A stretch of DNA of 64,000 nucleotides from Salmonirosea aquatica (GCF_009296315.1 NZ_WHLY01000002.1:3516501-3580500); one strand, 5' to 3'. Positions 1-10,564 are shown, counted from the first letter of the stretch. Notes: a model not told the origin generated them from the sequence alone. Translations and numbers: made by a program.

Positions 1-2
1 AT

Positions 3-563
3 ATCGTGAAGGCATTGGGAGGTAGGGGAGTGCTGTATGTCCGTCTCGATCCGAAAGCCGACATGCAGGAAAAAGTAGCGGCCATCGGCCGGATTTTCAA
101 GAAGTACGACCAGGAAAAGCCCTTCGAGTATTACTTTCTGGACGATGCTTTTAACGAGACTTTCAAGACCGAAATCCGGATGTCAACCATGTTTACGGTC
201 TTTACTTCTTTCGCGGTTTTTATTGCCTGCATGGGACTGTTTGGCTTAGCCGCCTTCACGGCCGAAACCCGCACCAAAGAAATCGGCATCCGCAAAGTAC
301 TAGGTGCCAGCGTAGCTAGTTTGGTGACCCTGCTCTCCCGGGATTTTCTGAATCTGGTGGTGGTGGCGCTGGTCATTGCCTCGCCCATCGCCTGGTACGT
401 CATGAACGAATGGCTGCGGGATTTTCCCTACAAGATCAGTATCGGTTGGTGGATGTTTGCCCTGGCGGGCGGGCTGGCCGTGGGTGTTGCGTTGTTCACG
501 GTTAGTTTTCAAGCCATCAAGGCGGCGCTGATGAATCCGGTGAAGTCGTTAAGGAGTGAATGA
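3..563 (+). CDS. ABC transporter permease, copy 1 of array (5' end outside window)
   Basis: Only the last ~186 codons are visible and the reading frame is open to the left edge, so this is a partial gene. It covers the end of the second periplasmic MacB-like domain, a transmembrane helix (FTVFTSFAVFIACMGLFGLA), the FtsX coupling motif RTKEIGIRKVLGASVASL, two more membrane segments and the tail KAALMNPVKSLRSE. This matches the C-terminal quarter of the fifteen permeases that follow. Family knowledge: such proteins are inner-membrane, type VII (MacB/LolCDE-like) permeases that need a separate ATPase. It lies 56 bp upstream of copy 2 on the same strand. The substrate cannot be inferred. Confidence 0.93.
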   Translation: MVKALGGRGVLYVRLDPKADMQEKVAAIGRIFKKYDQEKPFEYYFLDDAFNETFKTEIRMSTMFTVFTSFAVFIACMGLFGLAAFTAETRTKEIGIRKVLGASVASLVTLLSRDFLNLVVVALVIASPIAWYVMNEWLRDFPYKISIGWWMFALAGGLAVGVALFTVSFQAIKAALMNPVKSLRSE

Positions 564-619
564 AAAACATAAGGTACCCTGCTATCTTCATCCTTAAATA
601 ATATAACCCAAAAACAGCC

Positions 620-3022
620 ATGCTTCGTAACTACCTCAAAATCGCCTTCCGCAACCTGACTCGCAATAAGGGGTACTCTTTCATCAACATCGGAGGTCTG
701 GCTATCGGCATGGCCGTGGCGATGCTCATCGGGCTGTGGGTCTGGGATGAACTTACCTATGATCACTATCACAAAAACCACGACCGCATCGCGCAGGTGT
801 ATCAAAGCCAGACTTTCAACGGAAAAATTAGCACCGGGCCCGCCATTCCCCGCCCACTAGAAATGGCGTTACGCAACGACTACGACGAGAACTTCAAGTA
901 TATCGTGATGAGTTCCTGGCGGTTTCGGAGTATTCTGGCCTACGGTGAAAAGAAACTGGTGAAGGAAGGTAACTTCATGCAGCAAGCCGCCCCTAAGATG
1001 CTAGGGTTGGAAATGCTCTCGGGACGAAAGGATGGCTTGAAAGACCCCAACTCTATTCTGCTGGCAGCATCCACGGCCCAAGCCCTTTTCGGCAACGAAA
1101 ACGCCATGGGTAAAGTCGTGAAGTTCAATAACAAATATTATTTTAAAGTAACGGGCGTGTACGCTGATATTCCAGTCAATAGCGAATTTAATGCTACGAC
1201 TTACATCGCCCCTTGGGAACAGTACGTAACCAATACGGACTGGGTCAAGAACTCGGTCGATAATTGGGGGAATAATTCATTTCAGATGTTTGCCCAAATT
1301 GCTGACAACAGTACGATGGCGCAGGTTTCAGCTAAAATCAGGGATGTCAAATCGAAAAACGCTCCTAAAGACTTTATTCCGTTTAAGCCCGCAATATTTC
1401 TACATCCGATGAACGACTGGCATCTGCGATCTAACTTCGAGGAGGGCGTGCAGACGGGGGGGCGTATCGAGAACGTCTGGCTGTTTGGAATCATCAGCGT
1501 ATTCGTGCTACTGTTGGCTTGCATCAACTTCATGAATCTCAGTACTGCCCGCTCAGAGAAACGCGCCAAGGAGGTGGGTATCCGCAAGTCGATCGGTTCG
1601 GTGCGTTCGCAGTTAGTAAGTCAGTTTTTGAGCGAGTCATTCATGGTTGTGGGATTGGCGTTCGCCGTGGCGATGATTTTGGTGCTGGTCGCTTTGCCCT
1701 CCTTTAATGCTTTGGCCGACAAGAAAATTGAATTTGCTTGGGCAAACGGTCATTTCTGGGGCGCGTCGCTATTGTTCATCCTGTTTACGGCCCTGCTTTC
1801 CGGCAGCTATCCCGCTTTGTACCTTTCTTCGTTCCAACCCGTGAAAGTACTTAAAGGTACTTTCCGCGTGGGTCGTTATGCCGAGCTGCCCCGGAAAGTA
1901 TTGGTGGTGATGCAGTTCACTATTTCGGTAGCCCTCATGATCGGCACCACCATGGTGTTCCGGCAAATCCAGTATTCCAAGAACCGCCCCATTGGTTATG
2001 ACCGCGCGGGGCTGATCCAAATCCCGCTGACACAGTTCGACTTTGAGGGAAAATACGATTTCATGCGCCGCGAATTCCTCAATTCGGATGCCGTAGTCGA
2101 GATGTCCTCGGCTAGCAGCCCCACGACGCAGATTTATTCTAATACTTCGGGATTTACGTGGGAAGGGAAGCCCGAAGGGTTTCAGGAAGATCTGGCTTTA
2201 ACAGCGGTTTCGTACGACTATGTCAAGTCACTTGGCCTGAAAATTATCGCCGGACGTGACTTCTCGCGCGACTTTGCTTCTGACTCCAACGCCGTAATTC
2301 TGAACAAGACCGCCGTAAAGTATATGGGCCTGAAAAACCCAGTCGGTACTATCCTTCGAGACGATAATAAGGAAAACCATACACCTCCAGCAACGGTTAT
2401 CGGCGTGGTCGACGACATGATTACGACCTCCCCCTACGAACCCGTGAAGCAGTCGATGTACGTTCTTGATAAGGGTGGTATGGCCAGCTACTATAATCTC
2501 CGGCTTAATCCCGACCAAAGCGCTAGCAAATCCATTGCCACCATTGAAAGTATTTACAAGAAAAACTTCCCCGACCTACCTTTCGAGTACCAGTTTGTGG
2601 ACGAAGAATACGCCGCCAAATTCGCCTCCGAAGAGCGCATCGGCAAGTTGTCAGGCGTCTTCACAATACTCGCTATTCTGATCAGTTGCCTGGGCCTATT
2701 CGGGCTGACCTCTTTCATGGCCGAGCAGCGCACCAAGGAGGTCGGCATCCGTAAAGTACTGGGTGCGAGCGTAGCGAGTTTATGGCGACTGTTGTCCAAG
2801 GACTTCGTAATGCTGGTACTTATTTCCTTGCTACTCGCCACGCCACTGGCGGGGTACTTTATGGACGACTGGCTGCAAAAGTACACCTATCGCACCGAGT
2901 TATCGTGGTGGATTTTTGTGGCGGCGGGTGTGGGAGCATTGGCCATCACCCTGCTGACGGTCAGTTTTCAGGCAATCAAAGCCGCGCTAATGAATCCGGT
3001 GAAGAGTCTCAGATCAGAGTAG
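620..3022 (+). CDS. ABC transporter permease (MacB/FtsX type), copy 2
   Basis: 800 aa, predicted inner-membrane protein with two fused FtsX-like units. TM1 lies at about residues 19-43, a periplasmic MacB-type domain at ~45-285, TM2 at ~286-307 followed by RAKEVGIRKSIG (~315), and TM3-TM5 at ~336-450. A second periplasmic domain spans ~460-675, then TM6 with the second coupling motif RTKEVGIRKVLGAS (~704), TM7 and TM8. It ends KAALMNPVKSLRSE. The start at MLRNYLKIAFRNL is fixed by alignment to the other copies. It most resembles copy 11: both have DELTYD near the N-terminus, a DWxLRxxFExG stretch before TM2, and NFMNLSTARSEKRA. There is no ATPase partner nearby. Confidence 0.95.
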   Translation: MLRNYLKIAFRNLTRNKGYSFINIGGLAIGMAVAMLIGLWVWDELTYDHYHKNHDRIAQVYQSQTFNGKISTGPAIPRPLEMALRNDYDENFKYIVMSSWRFRSILAYGEKKLVKEGNFMQQAAPKMLGLEMLSGRKDGLKDPNSILLAASTAQALFGNENAMGKVVKFNNKYYFKVTGVYADIPVNSEFNATTYIAPWEQYVTNTDWVKNSVDNWGNNSFQMFAQIADNSTMAQVSAKIRDVKSKNAPKDFIPFKPAIFLHPMNDWHLRSNFEEGVQTGGRIENVWLFGIISVFVLLLACINFMNLSTARSEKRAKEVGIRKSIGSVRSQLVSQFLSESFMVVGLAFAVAMILVLVALPSFNALADKKIEFAWANGHFWGASLLFILFTALLSGSYPALYLSSFQPVKVLKGTFRVGRYAELPRKVLVVMQFTISVALMIGTTMVFRQIQYSKNRPIGYDRAGLIQIPLTQFDFEGKYDFMRREFLNSDAVVEMSSASSPTTQIYSNTSGFTWEGKPEGFQEDLALTAVSYDYVKSLGLKIIAGRDFSRDFASDSNAVILNKTAVKYMGLKNPVGTILRDDNKENHTPPATVIGVVDDMITTSPYEPVKQSMYVLDKGGMASYYNLRLNPDQSASKSIATIESIYKKNFPDLPFEYQFVDEEYAAKFASEERIGKLSGVFTILAILISCLGLFGLTSFMAEQRTKEVGIRKVLGASVASLWRLLSKDFVMLVLISLLLATPLAGYFMDDWLQKYTYRTELSWWIFVAAGVGALAITLLTVSFQAIKAALMNPVKSLRSE

Positions 3023-3081
3023 GTAATCCTATATTTTTGACGAGGTATTTTATCTTTTTGCACATCAAAATCAAGCAAGCC

Positions 3082-5469
3082 ATGATTCGTAACTATATGA
3101 AAATCGCCTGGCGTAACCTTGCCAGAAATAAGGGCTTCTCACTGATCAATATTGCCGGGCTCTCGATTGGTCTGACCTGCTGTATGTTGATTGTCCTGTA
3201 TACCAAAGACGAGGTTAGCTTTGACCGTTTTGAGGAGAATAAAGATCAACTGTACCGCGTGAAAGTGACGATCTCTGATGAAAAAGAATCCCGAACTATT
3301 GGCAGTACGAATGCCATACACGGCCCGACTTTTAAGCAGGAAATTCCGGAAATAGAGGCGATCGTGCGGACGCAGAGTAGCACGTTTGTCGTAAAAAAGA
3401 ATAATGAGCTGATTAACCAGCCCATACTCTTCGCCGATCCTAATTTTTTCGAGGTATTCACAATGCCATTGCTTTCCGGAAGTCCTGGAACAGTGCTGGC
3501 GGATATTCATTCGATTGTATTGACCGAGCAGACCGCTCAGAAATATTTCAATACCACCGAGGTAGTAGGCCGTACCCTGGATTTGAAAATCGGGGATAAC
3601 TTTCAGGCATTTACCGTTTCGGGTGTCGCCCGAAACTGCCCCGAAAATTCATCCGTGCAGTTTGATGCGGTACTCCCTTTTACCTTTCAGGAATCGATGG
3701 GCTGGACGGACAACGAATGGCTGGGATTCTATATGAACACCTTTGTCTTGCTCAATAAGAACGCCAATTACCAGGCTGTAGTGCCAAAAATCAACCAGGT
3801 GTTTGCTAGTAAGTCTGCCTTCGAAATCAGCAAGATCAAGGATTTCAATCAGAAGTTTTATTTTGATCTACAGCCGTTCCTGCAAGTTCACATGGATAGT
3901 GAGCTGAGTGAGGTGCGCAATGGCCTGGGACATGGCAGCAGCCCCATATACTCCTACATATTGTCAGGAATCGCCTTGTTTATTCTGCTGATTGCCTGCA
4001 TCAATTTTGTGAACCTGACGGTAGCCCGATCTTTAAAGCGCGCCAGGGAGATTGGGGTCAGAAAGGTGGTCGGAAGCCTGCGCAGGCAACTGGTAATCCA
4101 GTTTCTGGGTGAGTCGTTTCTGGTTGCTTTCATTGCCTTTGTTCTCGCCATTGCCTTAGCTCAATTCGTACTGCCTACCTTTAATGAGCTGGCCAATAAA
4201 CAGCTGGCGCTTTCGTACCTGCTGGACATCGATCTGATTTCGGCCTACCTGGGCCTATTCCTCTTCACAGGATTCCTGGCCGGGTTTTATCCTGCGCTTG
4301 TATTGTCCGGTTTTAGTCCGGCCCAAACCCTGTACAACCGGGTCAGATTCACCAGCCGGAATTACCTCACGCGGGGATTGGTGGTGTTTCAGTTTGCCTT
4401 ATCAGTAGGCCTGGTGATCGGTACATTTGCCATTTATGCGCAATTTGAATTCCTGACCAACAAGGACCTAGGCTATAATGATGAAAACCTAATGAGTTTT
4501 AGCCTGGGGCGTGGCGGTGCCGGGCGTCAGGTACTTGATGTGGTAAAGCAGGAGCTGGAAAACACGGCCGGCATTGAAGCCGTAGCGGCTTTCAATGGCA
4601 ATTACAACGGAACAGGTGCAAAGATCGACGGGGGACGTACCCTGGACTTCGGCTACATTGGTGTGGATGACAACTTCCTGCCTACCCTGCAAATTCCCCT
4701 AGAATACGGCCGTAATTTTTCCAGAGATTTTCCTTCCGATCCGATCCAGTCGGTAATTGTCAACGAAGCTTTTGTCAAGGAAGCTGGCTGGAAAGATCCT
4801 ATCGGAAAAGAGGTGAATTTCGAATGGAAAAATCAGAAACTTCAGGTGATCGGCGTGATCCGTGACTACCATTATGCCTCGTTGAAAGAAAAAATAAAAC
4901 CGTTGCTGCTGACTCAGGACCCCAACTACGGCTTAGGGAAAATTTTCGTCAAAGTAGCCCCCGACGATATCCCGGCTACGATACGGACCATAGAAAAGAT
5001 ATTCCGCAAGCACGTACCACTGTTACCCTTTGAGTATGCGTTTGAAGATATTACCAATGCCAAAAGGTATGAAAAGGAGGGGAAGTGGAAGCAGGTCATT
5101 ACGCTGGCTGCAATTTTGTCCATTTTCGTTTCCTGCATCGGTCTGTTTGGACTGGCTACTTTCAATGCCGAAAGCCGGGTTAAGGAAGTGGGAATCAGAA
5201 AGGTGATGGGTGCATCCATGGTTCGCATCGTCACGCTTTTATCCACTGATTTCATCAAGCTGGTATTGATCTCGATTATCATTGCCATACCGGTTTCTTA
5301 CTATGCCATTGGCTTGTGGCTGAATGACTTTCCCTACCGTATCGAAATTTCCGGATGGTATTTTGTAATGGCAGCCCTGCTGGCTGTTTCGATTGCTACC
5401 CTGACGGTCGGGTTTCAAAGTGTTAAAGCGGCCCTAATGAATCCGGTGAAGAGCTTGCGGAGTGAATAA
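3082..5469 (+). CDS. ABC transporter permease (MacB/FtsX type), copy 3
   Basis: 795 aa. The start was set at 3082 (MIRNYMKIAWRNLARNKG), because the open frame runs 300 nt further upstream into copy 2 and that extension has no homology to the family. TM1 follows immediately (SLINIAGLSIGLTCCMLIVL). The first coupling motif RAREIGVRKVVGSLRRQL is near residue 320 and the second, RVKEVGIRKVMGAS, near 699. The tail is KAALMNPVKSLRSE. The second half has a glycine-rich stretch (LGRGGAGRQVLD) where other copies are less glycine-rich. It is followed by a 225-bp gap carrying a paired palindrome and candidate promoter, so it may end a transcription unit. Confidence 0.94.
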   Translation: MIRNYMKIAWRNLARNKGFSLINIAGLSIGLTCCMLIVLYTKDEVSFDRFEENKDQLYRVKVTISDEKESRTIGSTNAIHGPTFKQEIPEIEAIVRTQSSTFVVKKNNELINQPILFADPNFFEVFTMPLLSGSPGTVLADIHSIVLTEQTAQKYFNTTEVVGRTLDLKIGDNFQAFTVSGVARNCPENSSVQFDAVLPFTFQESMGWTDNEWLGFYMNTFVLLNKNANYQAVVPKINQVFASKSAFEISKIKDFNQKFYFDLQPFLQVHMDSELSEVRNGLGHGSSPIYSYILSGIALFILLIACINFVNLTVARSLKRAREIGVRKVVGSLRRQLVIQFLGESFLVAFIAFVLAIALAQFVLPTFNELANKQLALSYLLDIDLISAYLGLFLFTGFLAGFYPALVLSGFSPAQTLYNRVRFTSRNYLTRGLVVFQFALSVGLVIGTFAIYAQFEFLTNKDLGYNDENLMSFSLGRGGAGRQVLDVVKQELENTAGIEAVAAFNGNYNGTGAKIDGGRTLDFGYIGVDDNFLPTLQIPLEYGRNFSRDFPSDPIQSVIVNEAFVKEAGWKDPIGKEVNFEWKNQKLQVIGVIRDYHYASLKEKIKPLLLTQDPNYGLGKIFVKVAPDDIPATIRTIEKIFRKHVPLLPFEYAFEDITNAKRYEKEGKWKQVITLAAILSIFVSCIGLFGLATFNAESRVKEVGIRKVMGASMVRIVTLLSTDFIKLVLISIIIAIPVSYYAIGLWLNDFPYRIEISGWYFVMAALLAVSIATLTVGFQSVKAALMNPVKSLRSE

Positions 5470-5522
5470 ATGTCAGGGTGGTAACTCCACGGCTGGAAGT
5501 AATAGGTTGTACTGATGAAGCA

Positions 5523-5561
5523 GTGTCCGTAATTGGCCGTAAAGCGTCCGATTACGGACAT
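5523..5561. promoter_or_regulatory. Paired palindromic operator upstream of permease copy 4
   Basis: The outer arms TGTCCGTAAT (5524-5533) and ATTACGGACA (5551-5560) are exact reverse complements. The segment can also be read as two 18-bp elements of the form ATGTCCG-N4-CGGACAT. The downstream one (5544-5561, GTCCG-ATTA-CGGAC) is good and the upstream one (5523-5540) degenerate, with centres 21 bp apart. The downstream element runs directly into TTTG at 5561-5564. TATCTTG starts at 5585, a 20-bp spacing, which resembles the Bacteroidota -33/-7 promoter with one base missing from the -7 box. The same motif pair recurs at 30961-30998. The DNA-binding protein is not in the window; a PadR-like regulator would be typical for this permease family (inference). 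Confidence 0.6.
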
Positions 5562-5694
5562 TTGTGTACCTTGTTTGTTCGTAATATCTTGATAATCAGA
5601 ATAAATTTTTGTTGGTATACCTTTTTACCTGAATTGCCCGACTCCCTGTTTTTTCTGATTACTTGATCATTTTCCAAGAAAAAACCAATGCCCT

Positions 5695-8145
5695 ATGCTA
5701 CGCAACTATCTCAAAATTTCCCTCCGTAATTTGTCGAGAAGCAAGGCTTTCTCGTTTATCAATATAACCGGGCTGACGGTAGGATTGACTTGCTGTTTTT
5801 TGATCATGTTGTTTGTACGACACGAACTGAGCTACGATCAGTTTCAGCAGCGGTTCGATCGTATCTACCGCATCACCTACGTGCCGCGCTTCGCCGGCCT
5901 GGACCGGCCACTCGCGCTCACGCCACCGCCCGTGTCGCCCCTGCTGGCCGAGAACTTCTCCGAGATTGAGTCTTCTGCCCGGATGTTTCGCAATCCGGCC
6001 ACGATTGAGGTAAAAAAATCAGGAGAAAGTACCCCTATGAAGTATGACGAGCGAGATTTCTTTTTTGCCGATCCTGCCATTCTGGATATTTTTTCCTTCG
6101 AGTTTATCCAGGGTAACCCGCAAAATGCCCTGCGGGATAGGTTCTCGGTTATTATAAGCGAAGAAGTCGCCCGACGTTATTTTGGAGAGGATAATCCCCT
6201 GAACCAAGTGATTACCTGCGAGGGCCGGTACCCTTTGAAAGTCACGGGCGTGGTGCGGGATTATCCGGACAACTCCCACATTCATGCCGGGCTTCTGGCC
6301 AACTATGAGACCATGTACGCCACCGAAAGTGAAAGCGCCCGTGAGAATCTGCCTAATAACTGGGTTATTTCCCACTCGACCACCTATGTGCTTTTACGGC
6401 CCGGCCGCTCGCCGGAAACAGTCAACGCTCGCTTTCCACAATTCATCAAGGCCCATGCCGATGCGCAGGTAGCCGACGGCATCGAGTACCGCCTGGAACC
6501 CATGAAGGATTTTTACTTGGGCACCGAGGCCGAAAATACGCCCGAGCCCGTGGGTAGCCTGACCATACTGTATGTTTTTCTGGGCATCGCCGGTCTCACT
6601 CTGCTGATTGCCTGTATCAACTTTGTGAATCTGTCCACGGCCCGTTCGCTTCGACGAGCCCGGGAAGTGGGTATTCGTAAGGTACTTGGCAGCCTTAAGG
6701 GGCAACTGATTATTCAGTTTCTGGGCGAATCGCTGTTGCTGAGCGGACTGGCCCTGCTCTTTTCGCTGCTTCTGATCGGGCTGCTGCTTCCGACCATGAA
6801 CAGCCTGACCGACAAGGATCTGACGATGGCCTATTTTCTGAACGACGGTTGGTTGATGTTGGCCTTTGTTGGCACGGCTCTGGTGGCAGGACTGCTTTCA
6901 GGCCTGTATCCAGCTTTTGTGGTAGCGGGTTTCAAGCCGGTAACCATTTTGAAAGGTAACTTTCTGGCGGGTACGGCTCAGGGAGGGCTTGTGCGGCAAA
7001 TGCTGCTGGGCGTTCAGTTTGTGACTTCCATCGCGCTTATTGCAGGTACCCTCATCATGGCGATGCAATTGGATTTCCTACGGAGCCAGCCGCTGGGTTT
7101 TAATCGAGATTTCATCATCACGGCCTCGGTCCGGAATCCTAAAATCACCAATATTTTTGCGCCCCCAACCGACAGCAGCTACCGCCGCCTGAGTACTTTC
7201 CGGCAGGTACTCCTCCAGAACCCCAAAGTGCAGGCGGTTACCTTCTCGAATCAGGCCCTGGGCAATGGCAGCGTACGGCGCAACGTGGTACCCGAAGGAC
7301 ATACGGCCGAGGACAATTTATTTGTTTCTGTGCTGGCTGTTGATTACAATTTCACGGACACCTATGGTTTGGCTCTGCGGGCAGGACGAACCTTTTCCGA
7401 GCAGTACCCTACCGACAAGACCGAGGCTTTCCTGGTCAACGAAACCGCAGTGAAAGAGTTCGGCTGGTCATCGCCGGAAGCCGCTCTGGGCAAATCACTT
7501 AATCTGGAAGGAAAAACCGGTCGGGTGGTCGGGGTACTTAAGGACTTCCACCACCAATCGCTCTACGAACCCATAGCCAGCCTCGTGCTTACCATAGAGC
7601 AACCCCAGCTCATGCTGGTCTCGATGAAGTTGCAACCCCAGCAGCTGGATGCTACGCTACAGGCTGTCCAGAAGGAGTGGGATACCTTTTTTCCTGAAAA
7701 AAGCTTTGATTACGAATTTCTGGATCGCGATCTGGCCCAGATTTACGACCGTGAGCAACGGCGCAGTACATTGGTCAGCTATTTTGCCATGCTGGCTATC
7801 CTCATCTCCTGCCTGGGGCTGTATGGACTCATCACCCTGGTTGCCCAGCAAAGAACAAGAGAGATCGGCATTCGGAAGGTACTGGGGGCGAGTGTGAGGA
7901 GTGTAGTACTGATGCTCGCCCGGAGTTTTATCTGGCTGGTAGGGCTGGCCCTGATCATCGCCAGTCCCATTGCCTGGTACTTCATGGCCCAATGGCTGGA
8001 TGGTTTCTCCTACCGGATAGCCATTCCGTGGTGGGCATTTCCGGCGGCGGGGCTTCTTACAGCCTCCATAGCCTTACTGACCGTCTCTTTCCAGGCCGTA
8101 AAGGCCGCGCTGATGAATCCGGTAAAAAGCCTTAGATCAGAATAA
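5695..8145 (+). CDS. ABC transporter permease (MacB/FtsX type), copy 4
   Basis: 816 aa, the joint longest of the array. The start MLRNYLKISLRNLSRSKAFS matches the shared N-terminal signature. TM1 is FINITGLTVGLTCCFLIMLF. The coupling motifs are RAREVGIRKVLGSLKGQL (~320) and RTREIGIRKVLGAS (~719). The tail is VKAALMNPVKSLRSE. Its second periplasmic domain contains VVPEGHTAEDNLFVS and TEAFLVNETAVKEFGW, closely mirrored in copy 12 (VVPEGKTEQDNIFVS, LEAFILNESAVKSLGY), so the two form a subfamily. It is the first gene after the 5470-5694 gap with the operator-like palindromes and is therefore a likely first gene of an operon running through copies 5 and 6. Confidence 0.95.
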   Translation: MLRNYLKISLRNLSRSKAFSFINITGLTVGLTCCFLIMLFVRHELSYDQFQQRFDRIYRITYVPRFAGLDRPLALTPPPVSPLLAENFSEIESSARMFRNPATIEVKKSGESTPMKYDERDFFFADPAILDIFSFEFIQGNPQNALRDRFSVIISEEVARRYFGEDNPLNQVITCEGRYPLKVTGVVRDYPDNSHIHAGLLANYETMYATESESARENLPNNWVISHSTTYVLLRPGRSPETVNARFPQFIKAHADAQVADGIEYRLEPMKDFYLGTEAENTPEPVGSLTILYVFLGIAGLTLLIACINFVNLSTARSLRRAREVGIRKVLGSLKGQLIIQFLGESLLLSGLALLFSLLLIGLLLPTMNSLTDKDLTMAYFLNDGWLMLAFVGTALVAGLLSGLYPAFVVAGFKPVTILKGNFLAGTAQGGLVRQMLLGVQFVTSIALIAGTLIMAMQLDFLRSQPLGFNRDFIITASVRNPKITNIFAPPTDSSYRRLSTFRQVLLQNPKVQAVTFSNQALGNGSVRRNVVPEGHTAEDNLFVSVLAVDYNFTDTYGLALRAGRTFSEQYPTDKTEAFLVNETAVKEFGWSSPEAALGKSLNLEGKTGRVVGVLKDFHHQSLYEPIASLVLTIEQPQLMLVSMKLQPQQLDATLQAVQKEWDTFFPEKSFDYEFLDRDLAQIYDREQRRSTLVSYFAMLAILISCLGLYGLITLVAQQRTREIGIRKVLGASVRSVVLMLARSFIWLVGLALIIASPIAWYFMAQWLDGFSYRIAIPWWAFPAAGLLTASIALLTVSFQAVKAALMNPVKSLRSE

Positions 8146-8168
8146 ACAAAAAACCAACAACCTCTTCT

Positions 8169-10564
8169 ATGCTACGCAACTACCTCAAAATCGCCTGGCG
8201 GAATCTGCTGCACAGCAAGCTGTACTCAGGTATCAATATCGTGGGTCTGGCGGTGGGGCTGTCGGCCTGTATCGTCATCATGCTATTTGTAAACTACGAG
8301 AATGGCTATGACAAGATACATACCAAAAACCTCTACCGGCTCGACGAAGTGCAGAAGTTCGAGGGAATGGTGGCGCCGCAGAAAGTCGCGCTGTCGATGT
8401 ACCCGATGGGTCCGACGCTGAAAGAAGAGTACCCGGAAGTAAAGAATTTTGTCAGGATCGACGACCAGAAAAACGTGATCCTGGCTTATAATCAGAAAAA
8501 GGTAGAACTGCCCGGTATTCTGTGGACGGATGCCAACTTCCTGGATATGTTCGATTTTCCTTTGCTCAAAGGCGAAAAATCCAGCGTACTGAGCGAGCCC
8601 AACACGATGGTACTAACACAGAAGAGCGCGGCGACTATCTTCGGTACTACCGATCCACTCGGGCAGACGGTCGCCTACTATGGCCGCGACACGCTGACTT
8701 TTAAAGTGACCGGAATTTTGGCTGATTTACCGCCCAATTCACATCTGCAATTCGATGCGCTTTTTTCGTTCAGCACGGTTACCACCCCCAATCATATGAA
8801 TAACTGGGGAGGAAACTGGCTGGTGACCTACCTTGAATTGGAACAGGGTACCGACCTCGCCGCCCTGGAAAAGAAATTTCCGGCCTTTCTCGAAAAACAC
8901 ATGGGAGAAAATATGAAGTTCTACGAGTTGTTTCTGCAACCACTGGCTGAGGTGCACGCCAACTCGACCGACATCACGCACGACTATGTGAATTTCCAGA
9001 AATTCGACCGCAGCTATACCTACATTTTCTCGATCATCGCCCTCATCGTGCTGGTGATTGCCTGCGTCAACTTCATGAACCTGTCTACCGCACGCTCGAC
9101 GGGCCGGGCCAAGGAGGTAGGTATTCGCAAGTCGGTCGGGGCGCAGCGCTTCCAGCTCGCCGGGCAGTTTGTCGGCGAATCGGTACTACTGGCATTTACC
9201 GCCTTGGTGCTGGCCGTGGGCTTGGTGAAACTCACGCTGCCCTACCTCAACCGCATGAGCGACCGTAGCTTGGATTTTGCCATTTTTACCGATCCCAAAT
9301 TATTGCTCACAGTGCTGGCGGGTACGGTACTCATTGGTGTGTTTTCGGGCCTGTACCCGGCGGCGTACCTGTCGTCGTTTGAGGCCGCCAAGGTTTTAAA
9401 GGGCTCGATCCGTACGGGCAAAGGTACCTTCCGCAACGCCTTAGTGGTAGCACAGTTCAGCTGCGCGATATTCCTGATCATCGGTACCGGATTTGCTCTG
9501 AAACAGTTGCACTTCATGCAGGACAAAGATCCGGGCTTCCAGACCGATCAGGTCGTGATCGTTCCGCTCGATGCCAAATCGGGGCCTAAGTACGAATCCC
9601 TGAAAAAAGAGCTTTTGTCTAATTCGATGATCGAGGCCGTGTCGGGTTCGCACCAGCGACTAGGCAACAATTTTCACCAGACCGGGGTGATCTTTCAAGG
9701 AGAAGGCCCCTCAGAGAATTGACTTCTTCGCAGGTGGTGGTGGATCCTGACTACCTTACGCTTTACAAAATAAAGCTGGTGGCCGGGCGCAATTTTCAGG
9801 ACAATGCGGCCGACAATGGCCGGACCTACATCATCAATGAATCACTGGCTAAAGAATTGGTGAAGGATCAGCCTACGCAGCAGATCGCCTCATTGGTTGG
9901 AAAGTCGTTTGCCTTTGGGGGGTTTGATTCGCTGGGTACCATTGTCGGCATTGCGAAGGATTTCAATTTCAATTCACTCCACCACAAGATCGAAACCCTA
10001 TGCCTGTTCAATCAGAAAGATTGGGGCTATGCGGAAATGTCGATCCGAATCAAAGGTAAGGATTCCAAACAGGCCATTGCGGCCATCAAGCGTATCTGGA
10101 ACGGGCAGGTACCCGAGCAGACCTTTGCTTATACTTTCCTCGATGAGCACTTTGCAGACCTTTACCGGGCCGATGGCCAGGTCAGCGAAATCGTGGGCAT
10201 TCTGGCAGGGTTGGCCGTATTCATCTCGGCTCTCGGACTGTTTGGATTGGCGACCTATTCGGCCGAGCGACGGGTGAAGGAAATTGGGGTACGCAAGGTA
10301 CTGGGGGCGTCGGTGGCCGGCATCGTCGGGCTGCTGTCAAGAGACTTTCTTAAACTGGTGATTTTGGCTATCCTCATTGCTACGCCAATCGCCTGGCTGG
10401 CAGTAAGTTCATGGCTGCAGGACTTCGCCTACCGCATCGACATCGACGCCTGGATGTTTGTGGTGGCGGGGCTATTGGCCATAGTTGTCGCCCAGTTGAC
10501 GGTGAGTTTCCAAAGTATCAAAGCGGCATTGATGAATCCGGTGAAGAGCCTTCGATCGGAATAA
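8169..10564 (+). CDS. ABC transporter permease (MacB/FtsX type), copy 5, interrupted by a frameshift
   Basis: The frame opens at 8169 (MLRNYLKIAWRNLLHSKLYS) and stops at 9720-9722 after GEGPSEN. The rest of the same protein continues in another frame (from ~9719, LTSSQVVVDPDYLTLYKIKL) to 10564 with a normal KAALMNPVKSLRSE tail. Alignment to copy 4 (EDNLFVSVLAVDYNF) shows that adding one base near 9707-9720 restores a continuous ~798-aa protein. Candidate sites are the C4 run 9707-9710 or the TT at 9719-9720. Both halves keep their coupling motifs (RAKEVGIRKSVG and RVKEIGVRKVLGAS). Because the flanks are intact and other homopolymer indels occur in the window, a sequence error is at least as likely as a real pseudogene. 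The gap to copy 4 is only 23 bp. Confidence 0.9.

Noticed and set aside
2782-3081. A 100-codon N-terminal extension of permease copy 3
   Set aside because: It overlaps the 3' end of copy 2 in another frame and has no family similarity; MIRNYMKIAWRNL at 3082 aligns with every other copy.
3023-3081. Bacteroidota promoter ahead of copy 3
   Set aside because: TTTTGAC and TATCTTTTTG are present but the spacing and the -7 box do not match TAnnTTTG well enough.
9705-9722. Programmed -1 frameshifting in copy 5
   Set aside because: There is no X-XXY-YYZ slippery heptamer with a downstream structure, other copies do not need it, and similar single-base losses occur in unrelated genes of the window.
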